64,000 nucleotides of DNA from Datnioides undecimradiatus. Its lineage: Eukaryota; Chordata; Actinopteri; Lobotiformes; Datnioididae. Position numbers and translations under genes: made by a program. This document shows positions 1-11,262 of this stretch, one piece after another. Numbering within the stretch: the first letter of the stretch is position 1; each line of letters opens with the position of its first letter. The notes under the pieces are model-generated. The model was not told the origin of the DNA. It searched no databases and worked only from the letters and a program-made list of their open reading frames with translations. The DNA lies in assembly GCA_008933995.1 (NCBI GenBank), contig WARS01001497.1:4058900-4122899 (forward strand), written 5' to 3'.

Positions 1-67
1 GTTTATGGCCACTGACAATAAACCCTCATAACTCTGGTGTTTTAATAAATGTTGTTTTTTTTTTTTT

Positions 68-118
<51 letters not shown>

Positions 119-784
119 TTCATTCATTCATTCATTCATTCATTCATATTCAAAACGAATGATTTTTTTGATGATGCGATTGGTGGTGATTGGCTGTCGT
201 CTATAAAATGACGTGATCCTTGTACTCTGTGAGTTTATTAAAAACGTAATAAAAACCCTTTGGTGCAGATATTGATCATATTGTTGCAGTCAGAGTTGTG
301 ATGATGTTGAAGGGATAGTTTGTGTTTTCTGGTGTGTGTGTTTTCTACAGAAAAAGTAATTTACCTCAACCAATCAGATGAAAGCAGGTGAGCTGACAAA
401 CAGGTGAGCAGAGATGTTTATTGAAATTCTGTTGGAACTACATGTTATCACTTGGCTAACTCACAGCTAACAGCTAGCTGACCTGTGTTTCTACAAAACA
501 GGTTCCAACATCTAACAATCAAGATTAGCACGTTAGCACACTATTAGCCATGATTAGCCCAACGTGACAGCAATAAAAAAAACTCTTTGTTTCTGTGCAT
601 TAGCATCATATTAGCACCAGTGTAGACCAGATCAGTACCAGTTTAGTTCAGGTCAGCACCGCCTTAACCACTTCCATCCTCAACATCAATCTGTTAGCAT
701 TAAGCTAGCACAGGCTAGCCCCTGACCACCTGACTTAGCACAGCTTTACTCTGTTTTTGTCCTGGTTTAGCCTGTTTTAGCGTG
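1..784. other. rapgef1 3' flank and probable 3' UTR, with an AT-rich tetranucleotide repeat
   Basis: No coding exon is seen here. Positions 61-147 are a (TTTA)n run that passes into (ATTC)n. Reading on the minus strand from the rapgef1 stop at 785, the first AATAAA-type signal is near 417-422 (TTTATT on the plus strand), so a 3' UTR of about 370 nt is plausible. The many GCTAGC/TTAGCA words around 450-720 are low-complexity and have no evident function. Confidence 0.5.
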
Positions 785-3700
785 TCATCTCTGAATGGCT
801 CGTGGGGTGTTTCGTGGACGGAGCCTGAGGGAGAGTTCCCACAATGCCTCCTCTGCCAGGTGATCACTGAAGTCATTAAAGAAGGATATGACGTCATCAT
901 TAGGCTGCAGAGAGTAACGACTGCAGAAACAGAGAGATTCAGGTAATGTGAATATCCACAAAGACATACTGCAGAGCGACTAATTACAGCAGTAAAGGTG
1001 GTAACGAGAGAACTACAGTAACTGACACTTGCTGGTAGCTCCTCAGAGTGTCCAGGATGTTGAATTGCTGCCAGCGTTTAGAGAAGTTGACCTTTGACCC
1101 CCGTGATGTCATCAATATGTCTGGATTCCCCAAATGGACAAAGGTCAAGTCCTGAAGAATCAAACCCCTGGACAGACAGACCAGTTGGAGAGGGAGAGAG
1201 ACAGGTATACTGTGGGGTACATGAGTGAGTATTGACCTACCGATAGGGTACACAGAGTAATGACCTACAGATAGGGTATACAGAGTATTGACCTACAAGT
1301 AGGGTATACAGGGGGGTTCAACTTCACCCAGTGCAGCTCTGTAGGCTCTGAACGATGACGAGCTGTCAATCAGAGAACTGTACTCCTCCAGGGCCTAAAA
1401 ACACACAACACACACTCGACTCACTAACATGTCCATTACAGGCTCTGCATGAGGTTTTAACGGTGAAGATCAGACCTCAGCTGTGCTTCTCTGCCATTCC
1501 AGGCGCCGCAGGGGGGCGGAGTCCAGCGCTGAGAGGATGGACAGGTACGAGTTAAAGTTGTTGAGTTTGCGCAGGTGCTGCAGGGACACAGCGTGTTACT
1601 GTACAGGTGTGATTCGTCACTGTGCAGTCACTGCTCTTGTTGTGTTACTAGACACAGCTATTGTCCCTGATTAAACTGTGAAGGTCATCTCTCCACCTGA
1701 GCTCCAGCCAGGCCCCGCCCACTCCACCTGTGTTTGTTTACCTTCATGATTTTCAGGAACTTGAGCAAGAGCTTCTCTCGGTCCTGAGGTTTGTCCTGAA
1801 GAATGATGACGGAACGAACCCTGAAACAACACCAACCGGTTGGTTTATCGACTCCTAAGGAACGTCTGCTTCAAACCAGGTACACGTTTCCTGTTTCTAT
1901 TGAAGCTCCACCCAAAATGTCTGTCACTCCCGACGCTCTGACACCACACCCACCTCACTCACTGATTGGTCAGAGAGTGGGTGGGGCCTACTGTCTCTCT
2001 TTTTATTCTTTACATAACTATTCCTGTCTGTCTGATAGAGGCTAGCGCTCTGAGCTCATCTGAACACCAACCTTCATTAAACATTAAATGCGGTCGTTTG
2101 TTCAGGGAGAGAGTTGTTTATCAGTAAACAGTCTCATTGTTTACCAGAAGGACACGTTGTTGAAGTGCTGAGTGAACTGTGTCAGGTTTGGACTCTTCTC
2201 CTCATTCTGCTCTTTGGACCACAGCAAGACTTCCGGGAGCTAGACAGGTGAGACGGACAGGTGAGACAGACAGGTGAGACAGACAGGTGAGACGGACAGA
2301 TGAGAGATGGACAGGTGAGACAGACAGGCTGCACCTCGATCTTGTAGAAGAGCTCTGAGTCGAGCAGCGTCAGCTGTTCTGCTAAGTCCTGGCTCCTGAA
2401 GTCCAGCAGAGTTCCAGGTCTGAAGGGGGACAGAGGACGAAACCAGTTCATGTCTGAATGGATGAAACATGTCAATCATCCAACAGGTGGGAGGTCAGAG
2501 CTTACCTGGCTGCCACGCCTTTGGCTGCGAGTGGGCGGAGTGACTGAGGAGAGCCAATCAGCTGCCACCTCTGCTCCATCTTGGACAGGATGTTGGAGCG
2601 CAGCAGGTGGGCCAGTCCCAGCTCTCCGCCAATCAGGAGGCTGAACACCAGGTCCATGAGCAGCAGCAGCAAATCAGAGTCTAGCTCGATCGCACTGCAC
2701 ACACACACACACACACACTGTCATTCACACCTGTGCTACTGGCCAGAAGTGTGTGGACAGATGCACGTTTCCTCCACATGTTCAGCCCACGTCATGCTGC
2801 TGTGCCAGCACATGTATGTTGGTGGGTGTATGTCATAGATTTGTCTCACGTCACATGACATGCCGAACACAGACATTTCAATCTCAGTTTCAAATCAATA
2901 ACCTATCAGCATCATGTCATGCCAGAGATCGACCCTTTAAAGAAACAATCAGAAGTTGTGATTGCGAAGAAATGAAGCGTCTGATTGGCTCAGGTGTGTG
3001 TCTCACCAGAGCTCGTCGACGACGGCGACCAGCAGGTGAAAAGTCTTCTTGGCAGCGGTTAGGTGTGCAGGTCCACGTCCTTCACACAAGTGTCTGTATG
3101 TGCTGGTGGTTAAAGAGTCAAACCAACTGCTGTCTGGACTGAAACAGGGTGAGATTTAAACTGAAGCATAACACATGACAGGTGCAGGTGAAGACACGTT
3201 CTCTGCTCCGACTTGAGAAACGCCGTCAGCCTTTTAAACTATACCAACTGCCTCAGAGTGACCTGCTCCGACTGTTTAATGAAACCTGGACTCATCGCTG
3301 CTCACTATAAGACTGTAGACCTGTGACTGTGCACCTGTGACTGTACACCTGTTCCCAGTGATGTGAGGGCGGTTCCTTAGTCTGTGCTAATGCCTTCGGC
3401 TTAGAACCACAGAACAATCTATAGAATGTCAGAGGAACTGATGCAGGCCCACAGGTCGATTCAGTTCAATTCAGTTCAGTTCAATTTTATTTATATAGCG
3501 CCAATTCACAACAAAAGTCATCTCAGGGCACTTTACAAACAGAGCGGGTCTAGACCACACTCATTACTATTAATTACACCCAAGAGTTCCACCATGAGCA
3601 AGCACTTGGCAACAGTGGCAAGGAAAAACTTCCTTTTAACAGGCAGAAACCTTGGGCAGATTCTGGCTCTGGGCGGACAGACATCTGCCCTGACCGGTTG

Positions 3701-4519
3701 GGGGGGGGGAGTACAATATAGAATAATGACAGCAAATGGCAGCAGAGGACATGGGGCAGATCAGATGTTCAGCTCTGGAGCCACAGGTATCTGTAGAGAG
3801 GTACAGAGAGAGAGACCAGAGAGAAACGAGCACAGCACTAGGGGAGAGAGGACACAGAGTTAATGGTTCATCTGTGATGGTTTAAATGAGTTTGAGGAGA
3901 GAGAGGGGAGAGGAGGAGTGTGGAGACGATCATGGGACGTCCCCCAGCAGCCTCAGCCTATAGCAGCATAACTAAGGGATGGCATGGAGGGGTAGTTTAG
4001 ACTATGGGTCTAGTTCACATGGTAACTAGAGCTACCTGTAAGCTTTGTCGAACAAGAAGGTTTTAAGCTTTACTTTAAAAGTAGAGAGGGTGTCTGCCTC
4101 TCGGACCCAAACTGGCAGCTGGTTCCACAGGAGAGGAGCCTGATAGCTAAAGGCTTGGCCTCCCATTCTACTTTTGGAAACTCTGGGAACCACAAGCAAA
4201 CCTGCACTCTGGGAGAGAAGTGATCTGTTGTGGTAATAGGGACTTAGCATCTCATTGAAGTACAATGGAGCTTGGCCATTAAGGGCCTTGTAAGTAAGAA
4301 GAAGGACTTTAAAATCTATTCTGGACTTTACAGGGAGTCAATGAAGAGAAGCTAAAACTGGAGAAATATGATCTCTCTTGCTATTTCCCATCAGAACCCT
4401 TGCAGCAGCATGAGGTCGATGATCTCTCAGAGGATATCTGTGCTGCAGTTTGACGATCACATCGTTTGGACTGATGAAGCTCCTGTAGGTGGAGAGGAAG
4501 GCTTCACGGTACATGCCCT

Positions 4520-4561
<42 letters not shown>

Positions 4562-7500
4562 CACATGCAGTGTAAGATAGTTGTTAAAACATCTCCTGCT
4601 TATTGATCGGTGGGAGTCGTTCAGTCAGTGTGAGCAGCAGATGTTGTTGTGTTTGTGTTGTTGTTGTGTTTGTATTGTTGTGGTTGTGATGACTCACCGC
4701 TGATAGCGTCAGTCTCTGTGGCGTAGACCAATAGGATCTCAGGAGACGCTGCTTTCACATCTGGCCCGTCCTCGTCCTGGGACAGACACAGGTGAGTTGG
4801 CCGGTAACACACCATGTAAATGAGGTGTTCATCCGGGGCCAGAGGTTAGGTGTCAGAGGTCAGAGGGGTCAGGGATCAGAGGTCAGAGTTCAGTAGTCAG
4901 GAGGAGGTCACGTGGGACCCAATCCAAGGTGTCAGCATGGCTAACTAGCTCCCGATCAGATAAAGACACAGTCAGTCCTTTTGCCAATGGAATGGAACGG
5001 GGTGGAAGATCAAGACAACAGAAACACACGAAAAGCGATGGACGCAGAGGCCAAGGATGAAGCTGAGGAGGAAACTGAGGATGAAGCTGAGGATGAAGCT
5101 GAGGAAAAAGCTGAGGACGAAGCTGAGGAGAAAGCTGAGGAGAAAGCTGAGGATGAAGCTGAGGAGATTTGCTGGTTGGAGATTTGGAGATTTGGAGGCC
5201 AAGTCGACACCTCAAACTCGTTTTTGTGCTCCTCAAACCATTCCTGAACTATTTTTGCTTTGTGGCACGGCACATTATCCTGCTGAAAGAGGCCACAGTC
5301 ATCAGGGAGTACCGTTTCCATGAAAGGGTGTAGATGGCCTGCAACAATGCTTAGGTAGGTAGGCTCGTGCATCATGTGCATCAATGAGCCCTGGCCGCCC
5401 ATGACCCTGTCGCCAGTTCATCACTGTTTGTTCCTTGGACCAGTTTTGATAGACACTGACCACAACAGACCGGGAACACCCCCCAAGAGCTGCAGTTTTG
5501 CTCTGACCCAGTCGCCTGGCCATCACAGAGGCGTGGCAATACAAAACTCAGCTCATTTTGAATGTTTAAAAGAAATTACAGATACAAAAGGGAGATACAT
5601 TATCGTGACAGGACAATTGGAAAAAGAGATGGTCACATTAGTTAATGTGTATGCACCTTCAGAGAATGATAAACATTAATTCATTAATTCACCTATAACA
5701 TCTTTAGCACAGGACTTTAATGCGGTATTGAATCGTAGGACATAAAACTAAAACCATGAAGATGGTTTTAAAGGAGCAGGTGGACATGTGACGAGAGCTT
5801 CATGCTATGGACAAAGAATACACACACTACTCTAATGCCCACAACACACACTGTAGAACTGACTAAACATTCATGAACAGCCGGGACCAACAGAAGGTGA
5901 TTGACTGTAAAACTGGAGCGGCTGACATCTCAGACCACAATGCAATCCATCCATTCACCTGAAGAACAGACAGAAGAATCCTACATGGAGGCTGAATGGA
6001 AACATGTTGAATGATCAGAAGGCAACTGAGGAAACTAAGACATACACAGAGGAAACCAGCCCAGTTATTCTATGGGACACTTTAAAAGCAGTGATACTCG
6101 AGAAACTGATAGCTATTCCATCACTACAGAAGAAAAAGGAACCATAATTTGGTTGGAAATCAAATATCAAACAAATCAAAAACTCGACCTCAGGAATAAA
6201 TAAAGCTCATCAAAGTGGAAACAGATCATATCTGACAGTAGAGACAACAAGACAGCCGTGAAGCACTGGGGTACAGTGACAGCCAATCGGGAAACAACAA
6301 GCTGTACATTCAATACACAGGATCAGAGACTCTTGCTCAGGGGGGTCAGGGCCGTACCTCAGGTTTCATTGTGATTCTGCGGAGGATCTCCTGCTGGTCA
6401 GTCAGTAACACCTCCTCCTGCTCCTCCTGCTCCTCCTGCTCCTCCTGCTCCTCCTGCTCCGCCTCCTGCTGGACACTGTGGGAACAGACGTCCGTCATGC
6501 TGGTGTTGTGTGAGATGTGTGTTGACAGGTGTGTGTTTGTGTGAGTGTTACCTGTGGCTGCTCTGCTTCTCTTCAGATTGACTGTCAGTCTCACCTGAAT
6601 CCTGCCGACCACGGAAACAAACAACCAATGAAACTACTGATTCCAGGTCATGTGATCAGCAGCTCACTTCCTGTTTTTTCTGTCTGCTCTTTACCTGTTG
6701 TCTCTTCTTCGGTGGTAGAACCGGAACAGAAAGCAGCTCAGATGAGGGGGCAATGTCATAGGTGTGTGTTTCCAGGTGTGTGTGTGCAAGCTGGTAGCTG
6801 GTCTCCAGCTCTCGCTGCCTGCTGTGGTGTCGCTGACTGGAGGTCAAAGGTCGCTGGTAGAACATGGCAGCTGATTGGATGCTGTAGGACGAGCAGAACT
6901 GCAAGTACTGATGGACTGGACACAGATGAGACACAGGAGACACGCGGGGCGTCATCAAAATCAATACTTTAATCGATCAGCCGGATCAGTCACGTGACAT
7001 CATCAGCTGAGAGTCTGTTACCGTCAGCGGCACCAGGACATGATGGTCCATCAGCATCTTGTCAATATCAATGGATTATGGATGAGTTATTGATCGGTTT
7101 GCTCTGTCTCTACTCACTGTGTCTTTTCTTCTCGGGGAGGGGAGGGGGCGTTTTGCTGGGCGACAGAAGAGACTCATCAGGACCAGTGATGTCATCGCAG
7201 TGGAAGGGGCTCTCATTTTGAGGGGCGGAGTCAAATCCAAAAGACGAGGGGGCCTCAGAGCCAGTGACTCCTGTTTGTCAGGACAGCAGAGTGAGACAGA
7301 CAGGCAGAGAGACAGACAGAGACAGACAGACAGGCAGAGAGACAGACAGTGACAGACAGACAGACAGGCAGAGAGACAGACAGGCAGAGAGACAGACAGC
7401 CAGGTAGCTCAGGTGATTCCTCACCTGCAGCACTGCGGCGTCTCTTCTCCGGCAGGGCAGGGGGCGGGGAGGAGGAGGGAGGAAGAGGAGGGAGAGCCTG

Positions 7501-7570
7501 GGAGAAGTCTGTGAGGAGGAAGTCGTAGTCTGGATCCTCCTCTGAGACACAAACACAGTCATGTGACCTC

Positions 7571-7614
<44 letters not shown>

Positions 7615-10600
7615 TAAGCGTGTGTCCAGCAGGAGGCAGCAGAGAGCCACATGTCAGCACCTCACTGCAGACAGGAAGCCACAGCAAACACTACCTCCTG
7701 TTTCTGTCAACTGATAGGAAGTGATGTCACTCACACCCTGCTGCTGACTGGAAATGTGCGTGCGTGCGTGTGTGTGTGTGTGTGTGAGAGTGTGTGTGTT
7801 ACCACAGTGTGTGTCCTCGGCAGCAGAGTCTGCAGAGGAAGAAGAGCAACGCTTCAAACTGCCATGGTCCTCCTGTTACACACACACACACAAAAACAGC
7901 AGTATTGGTACAGCAGCAGTATTAGTACAGCAGTATTGGTACAGCAGCAGTATTAGTACAGTAGTATTAGTACAGCAGTATTAGTACAGCAGTAGTATTA
8001 GTACAGCAGTATTAGTAGAGCAGCAGTATTGATGAGTAGTTTTACTTTTAATCCGGTCTGATGACGAATAAAGAGTCACTCTACCTGAACCTCTGTGTCC
8101 ACTGCAGGCTCTTGTCTCATTGGTGCTACTATGGCAACCATGCAGGGGGCGGGGCCTGATGATGATTGACGCTTTTTAGGTGGCAGAGCTGGAGGACTGA
8201 GGAGCAGACAGACAGGCAGACGGATAGACAGGCAGACAGACAGAGAGACAGACAGGCAGATGATGACTTTTTATTAAATTCATTTTTAACTGAAAACAGC
8301 AGTAAAATAATGAAAATAAAAAACCTTTGTCTGAAACATGAAGTAAAGCCTGTTTGTTTGTTTGTTTTTATGTCTGTTTGTGTGTGAGGTCACTGAGAAG
8401 AAATTACCCTGTGACCCTGCTAACAATGGCAGCTACAGATGCTAATTATGCTAACAATGCTAGCTACATATGCTAGTTATGCTAACAGTTCTAGCCAGGG
8501 TGAGGGTTAGGGGGACTGACAGCATCCTGTTTGTACGTGTGGGCAGGGTACAGCCTCCATGTTTGTTTAGGTTCTTCTTCACTGTTTAGCTTCTTTAGCT
8601 CTCAGGCTCCTCTCCTGTGGAACCAGCTGCCAGTTTGGGTTCAGGAGCAGACACCCTCTCTACTTTTAAAGTAAAGCTTAAAACCTTCTTGTTCGACAAA
8701 GCTTACAGCTAGTTCTAGTTACCATGCCGACTACACCCATAGTCAAAACTACCCCTTCATGCCACCCCTTAGTTATGCTGCTATAGGCCGAAGCTGCTGG
8801 GGAACGTCCCATGATCGTCTCCACACTTCTCCTCTCCTCTCTCTCCTCAAACTCATTTAAACCATCACAGATGAACCATTAACTCTGTGTCCTCTCTCCC
8901 CTAGTGCTGTGCTTGTTTCTCTCTGGTCTCTCTCTCTGTACCTCTCTACAGATACCTGTGGCTCCAGAGCTGAACATCTGATCTGTGGCTCCCCTGACTT
9001 GCCCCCTGTCCTGTGCTGCCACCTATTATCATTATTCTATATTGTACTGCAAATAGTTGCCATAGCTGTTGTTCTACCATTCTGTTAGTTTCATCTAAAT
9101 TTATGTACTCCTCTGTATCTCTGTCTGCTACATGGTGTATTCTCTCTCTCTATCGCCCCTCCTGTCTCTCTCTCTGTCTCTCTCTCTTTCCCCCCAACCG
9201 GTCAAGGCAGATGTCCGTCCACCTAGAGCCAGGATCTGTCCAAGGTTTCTGCCTGTTAAAGGAAGTTTTTCCTTGCCACTGTTGCCAAGTGCTTGCTCAT
9301 GGTGGAACTGTTGGGTGTAATTAACAGTAATGAGTGTGGTCTAGACCCGCTCTGTTTGTAAAGTGCCCTGAGATGACTTTGGTTGTGAATTGGCGCTATA
9401 TAAATAAAACTGAATTGAATTGAAAATTGAATTGAATTGTTTGTGTTCATCAGCAGCAGGCAGTGATGTCACATGTCACATGACCTGCTGGGAGTTTAAA
9501 GCTTCATGGCTGAACATGGCGGAACAAAGAGAAGCTGAAAGTGTCTCTCTCACTTCTCCTTCCCCTTCCTGCTGTCGTTTAGTCGATACAGACAGGAAGT
9601 GAAAACACGGGGTGGGTGTATGTCTGTGTTGGGGGGGCAGTCTTTCTACTTCCTGTTTCATCCACAGATCTATTTCTGCGCCTCGTCACCAGACTGAAGC
9701 TGTGTTCAGCTGCAGAGCAGTTTGATTATCGTGTGTTTGTCCTGAGCCAACACGACTGACTGACATTGACACACATTAACGGCAGCCGGATGGCGTGTGA
9801 TGACACGTTAATGTGATTTTATGTGATTTCACCTCTTGCTTTTCCTCATTGGTTGCTGAGAACCAATCAGAATGCCTGACTCACCTCAGACCATGTGGGG
9901 GGGGCTCCTGGGGGAGGGGCTCTGTGAGGGGAATTGGAGGTTTAGGAGGAGCTAAGACTGCCTCCTCTTCCTGCTCCTCCTCCTCCTGAGCAGGGGCTCC
10001 TGGACTCTGGCAGGTGGACATTCTGTCTGATGTCTGTTGCCCATCAAACACACCTGTCTGTCCCATGGCGGGCTGTGATTGGACTGGAGACAAGGGGGCG
10101 GGGCCATCTTGTCTTTCTGCAGCCAATCGAACCAGTTCCTGATAGACAAACAGCTGATTATAGGACAGACAGGACAGGAGAGGACAGACAGGATCCAATG
10201 GGTTGAGGGCAGGTGAGTCCTCACCTTGACCCCGTCCAGCACAGCCCTGATCACCGTGGTAATGCCTGCTGTGGACTCGTGAGCGATGCCTTGCAGCATC
10301 ACCTGATCGGCCCAGTGAATCAGCTGAGCAACAGACTGGTAGAGACGAGTGAGACAGGAAGAGACTGTCTTACTGCAGAGAGGACAGACAGGTACAGATC
10401 AGGAGACAGGTCACTCGTTCATTTTTGGGGTCAAACGTCAGTAGGTGTCTCACCTACCTGTTGTGCAGGTGTGGCTCCAGCTGGACCAGAGTCTGGATGG
10501 CCTCCAGGACTCCAGTGGACGCCCCCCCCAGCAGACGGCCCACCACAGACTGGTTCAGGACCAGTTTGTCCACTCCCAGTCTGTCAACCAGAGCCTTGAA

Positions 10601-11262
10601 GTACTGCAGGGAGCTGACAACGGCCCGCTGCTGGTCTGCCAACACACACACCGACTGACACACATGCAACATTTCCCATCAGCCCACTGACTACTGATGT
10701 CATAGTGATGTCTTCAGACTACAGAGCAGAGAAGGCCAGCAGAAGGTCCTGGAGCTGCAGCCCCCACCTGATGCACACCTGTCATGTTCTCAGCATCAGA
10801 ACCTCCATGTGTATGTGTTTGTGTGTGTGTGTGTCTGCGTGTGTGTGTATACCTTGGGCTGTGAGGGTTCATGCAGGTCCAGATCAGGTGGTTTGAGTCT
10901 CTGTGACGAGGTGTGTTTGATTCGCTCAGAGCGTCTGATCCGCTGCGGGTGGAGCTTATCCTTCAGCTTCATGGTCAGAGACACAAACTGGGAGGCTGAA
11001 AGGAGGAAGATCATCATCATCATCACCATCATCATCACACCATCATCATCATCATCATCATCATCAGCAGCATCATCACCATCATCATCATCACCATCAC
11101 ACCATCATCTTCATCAAAAACTACCAAATAAAAGCATCACAGTCAAAACTCCCTCCTGACAGGAAGTAAATATTTTTAGCTTGTAGTGGCTAACAGTTAG
11201 CATGTAACAGAGACAGAGGGGGAGAAGAGTTTACCTGTCTTACTGTCAGGCCGGGACGACAT
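785..11262 (-). CDS. rapgef1: Rap guanine nucleotide exchange factor 1 (C3G), 23 coding exons
   Basis: Activates Rap1 and R-Ras by nucleotide exchange downstream of CRK adaptors at the membrane. Exons 5'->3': 11235-11262, 10853-10995, 10458-10635, 10225-10372, 9885-10138, 8085-8196, 7803-7872, 7425-7541, 7118-7270, 6695-6915, 6552-6601, 6358-6475, 4698-4776, 4438-4517, 3007-3099, 2506-2694, 2335-2419, 2145-2239, 1742-1820, 1476-1577, 1297-1394, 1029-1167, 785-920. Key strings: TMKLKDKLHP near the N-terminus; proline motifs PPALPPKKR, PPALPEKRR, PPPLPEKKR and LPPKKR (CRK SH3 sites); EAFLSTYRSFISP (REM); GLILQDLTFVHLGN and FNDFSDHLAEEALWELSL (CDC25 core). Phases join throughout, except that 10853-10995 (ends phase 0) to 10458-10635 implies one small exon I could not find. 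The start is the first ATG upstream of an open, spliceable exon. Paralogue a or b is not decided. Confidence 0.95.
1168..1296 (-). repeat. Tandem copies of an exon's 5' splice site in a rapgef1 intron
   Basis: Directly after the exon 1297-1394, whose donor on the minus strand reads CTT|GTAGGTCAATA, the intron repeats the exon-end plus donor block of about 27 bp at least twice more: CTGTATACCCTATCTGTAGG and GTACCCTATCGGTAGGTC. Each copy keeps a GTAGGT donor core. The whole intron is only about 129 nt. Confidence 0.8.
3100..4437 (-). other. U12-type (minor spliceosome) AT-AC intron of rapgef1
   Basis: No GT donor follows the REM exon 4438-4517. Instead the minus strand reads CACAG|ATATCCTCTG, which fits the U12 5' splice site consensus (ATATCCTT). 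The intron ends TCTTTAACCACCAGCAC|ATACAG: a U12-like branch point TCTTTAAC with its adenosine at 3110, 11 nt before the exon, and a terminal AC. Splicing AG|A rebuilds an arginine codon and continues ...LQHR-YRHLCEG...AAKKTFHLLV in frame, the same position as LQYR-Y in mammalian C3G. The intron carries a LINE at 3461-4412. Confidence 0.8.
3453..4420 (-). mobile_element. 5'-truncated L2/CR1-like LINE, 3' end, with 8-bp target site duplication
   Basis: Minus-strand translation 4405-4032 gives the C-terminal tail of a LINE reverse transcriptase (AAARVLMGNSKRDHISPVLA, then SYQAPLLWNQLPVWVREAD and TFKVKLKTFLFDKAYR). The 3' end at 3461-3500 is the fish repeat tail rich in TTCAATTCA/ATTTATATAGCGCC. 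AGGTCGAT occurs at both ends (3453-3460 and 4413-4420) as the target site duplication. It lies in the AT-AC intron of rapgef1, in the same orientation as the gene. Confidence 0.85.
5052..5165. repeat. 12-bp tandem repeat (GATGAAGCTGAG type) inside a Tc1 remnant
   Basis: About nine imperfect 12-bp units made of GAxGAAGCTGAG variants. The plus strand would read as an acidic Glu/Ala/Asp/Lys repeat and the minus strand as Ser/Phe- or Leu-rich; neither is likely to be used. The array sits at the C-terminal break of a Tc1-like transposase fragment. Confidence 0.8.
5170..5545 (-). mobile_element. Tc1-like transposase fragment
   Basis: Minus-strand reading from 5544 gives the transposase N-terminal helix-turn-helix text (LGQSKTAALGGCSRSVVVSV, then GHGRPGLIDAHD). 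From 5402 another frame gives HDA-type catalytic-domain text (LPDDCGLFQQDNVPCHKAKI, WFEEHKNEFEV). The frame change and the missing middle show a dead copy in a rapgef1 intron. Confidence 0.8.
5535..6300 (+). mobile_element. Decayed L1 ORF2 endonuclease fragment
   Basis: Plus-strand text at 5535-5680 reads GVAIQNSAHFECL, then KGRYIIVTGQLEKEM and TLVNVYAPSEND, typical of the AP-endonuclease region of L1 ORF2. Beyond 5680 the frame breaks, but the composition stays L1-like up to about 6300 (a DFNAVLNR-like stretch near 5712). No intact domain remains. Confidence 0.65.
6405..6468 (-). repeat. In-frame 9-bp coding repeat (GAGGAGCAG) in rapgef1
   Basis: The minus strand encodes repeated Glu-Glu-Gln just before the conserved LTDQQEILRRITMKPE. 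The repeat lies in the exon 6358-6475 and is a multiple of three, so length changes would stay in frame. Confidence 0.85.
7290..7400. repeat. (CAGACAGG/GACA)n array
   Basis: Intronic run of GACAGACAGGCAGAGA units between rapgef1 exons 7118-7270 and 7425-7541. Similar arrays occur at 16665-16820, 28,0xx, 30690-30760, 35300-35460, 41250-41320 and 42380-42690. Confidence 0.85.
8595..9439 (+). mobile_element. L2/CR1-like LINE 3' end, second copy in opposite orientation
   Basis: Plus-strand copy of the same family as 3461-4412. Shared are the peptide DTLSTFKVKLKTFLFDKAY, the UTR block GAACATCTGATCTG/CTCTCTACAGATACCTGTGGC, and the tail ATTGGCGCTATATAAATAAA followed by repeated GAATTGAATT. It is 5' truncated and lies in the rapgef1 intron between 8196 and 9885. 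Confidence 0.85.

Noticed and set aside
1297..1330. Missing SEVEPPCIPYL-like segment in the C3G CDC25 domain.
   Set aside because: The first GT (GGTGAA at 1327) is not the donor. Reading on to GTAGGT at 1296 supplies EVEPPCIPY and the phase then fits the next exon.
1505..1525. Possible frameshift in the C3G exon 1476-1577 at a C run.
   Set aside because: Six Gs on the plus strand (1511-1516) keep DSAPLRRLEWQ in frame.
4413..4450. rapgef1 REM exon apparently broken by a LINE, since coding text runs into LINE sequence without a GT donor.
   Set aside because: The U12 donor ATATCCTCT at 4437, a U12 branch point and an AC acceptor at 3100 restore a full in-frame REM domain; the LINE lies inside the intron.
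10640..10850. Search for the small exon expected between rapgef1 exons 10853-10995 and 10458-10635.
   Set aside because: No block with matching phase and family text was found, so none is annotated.
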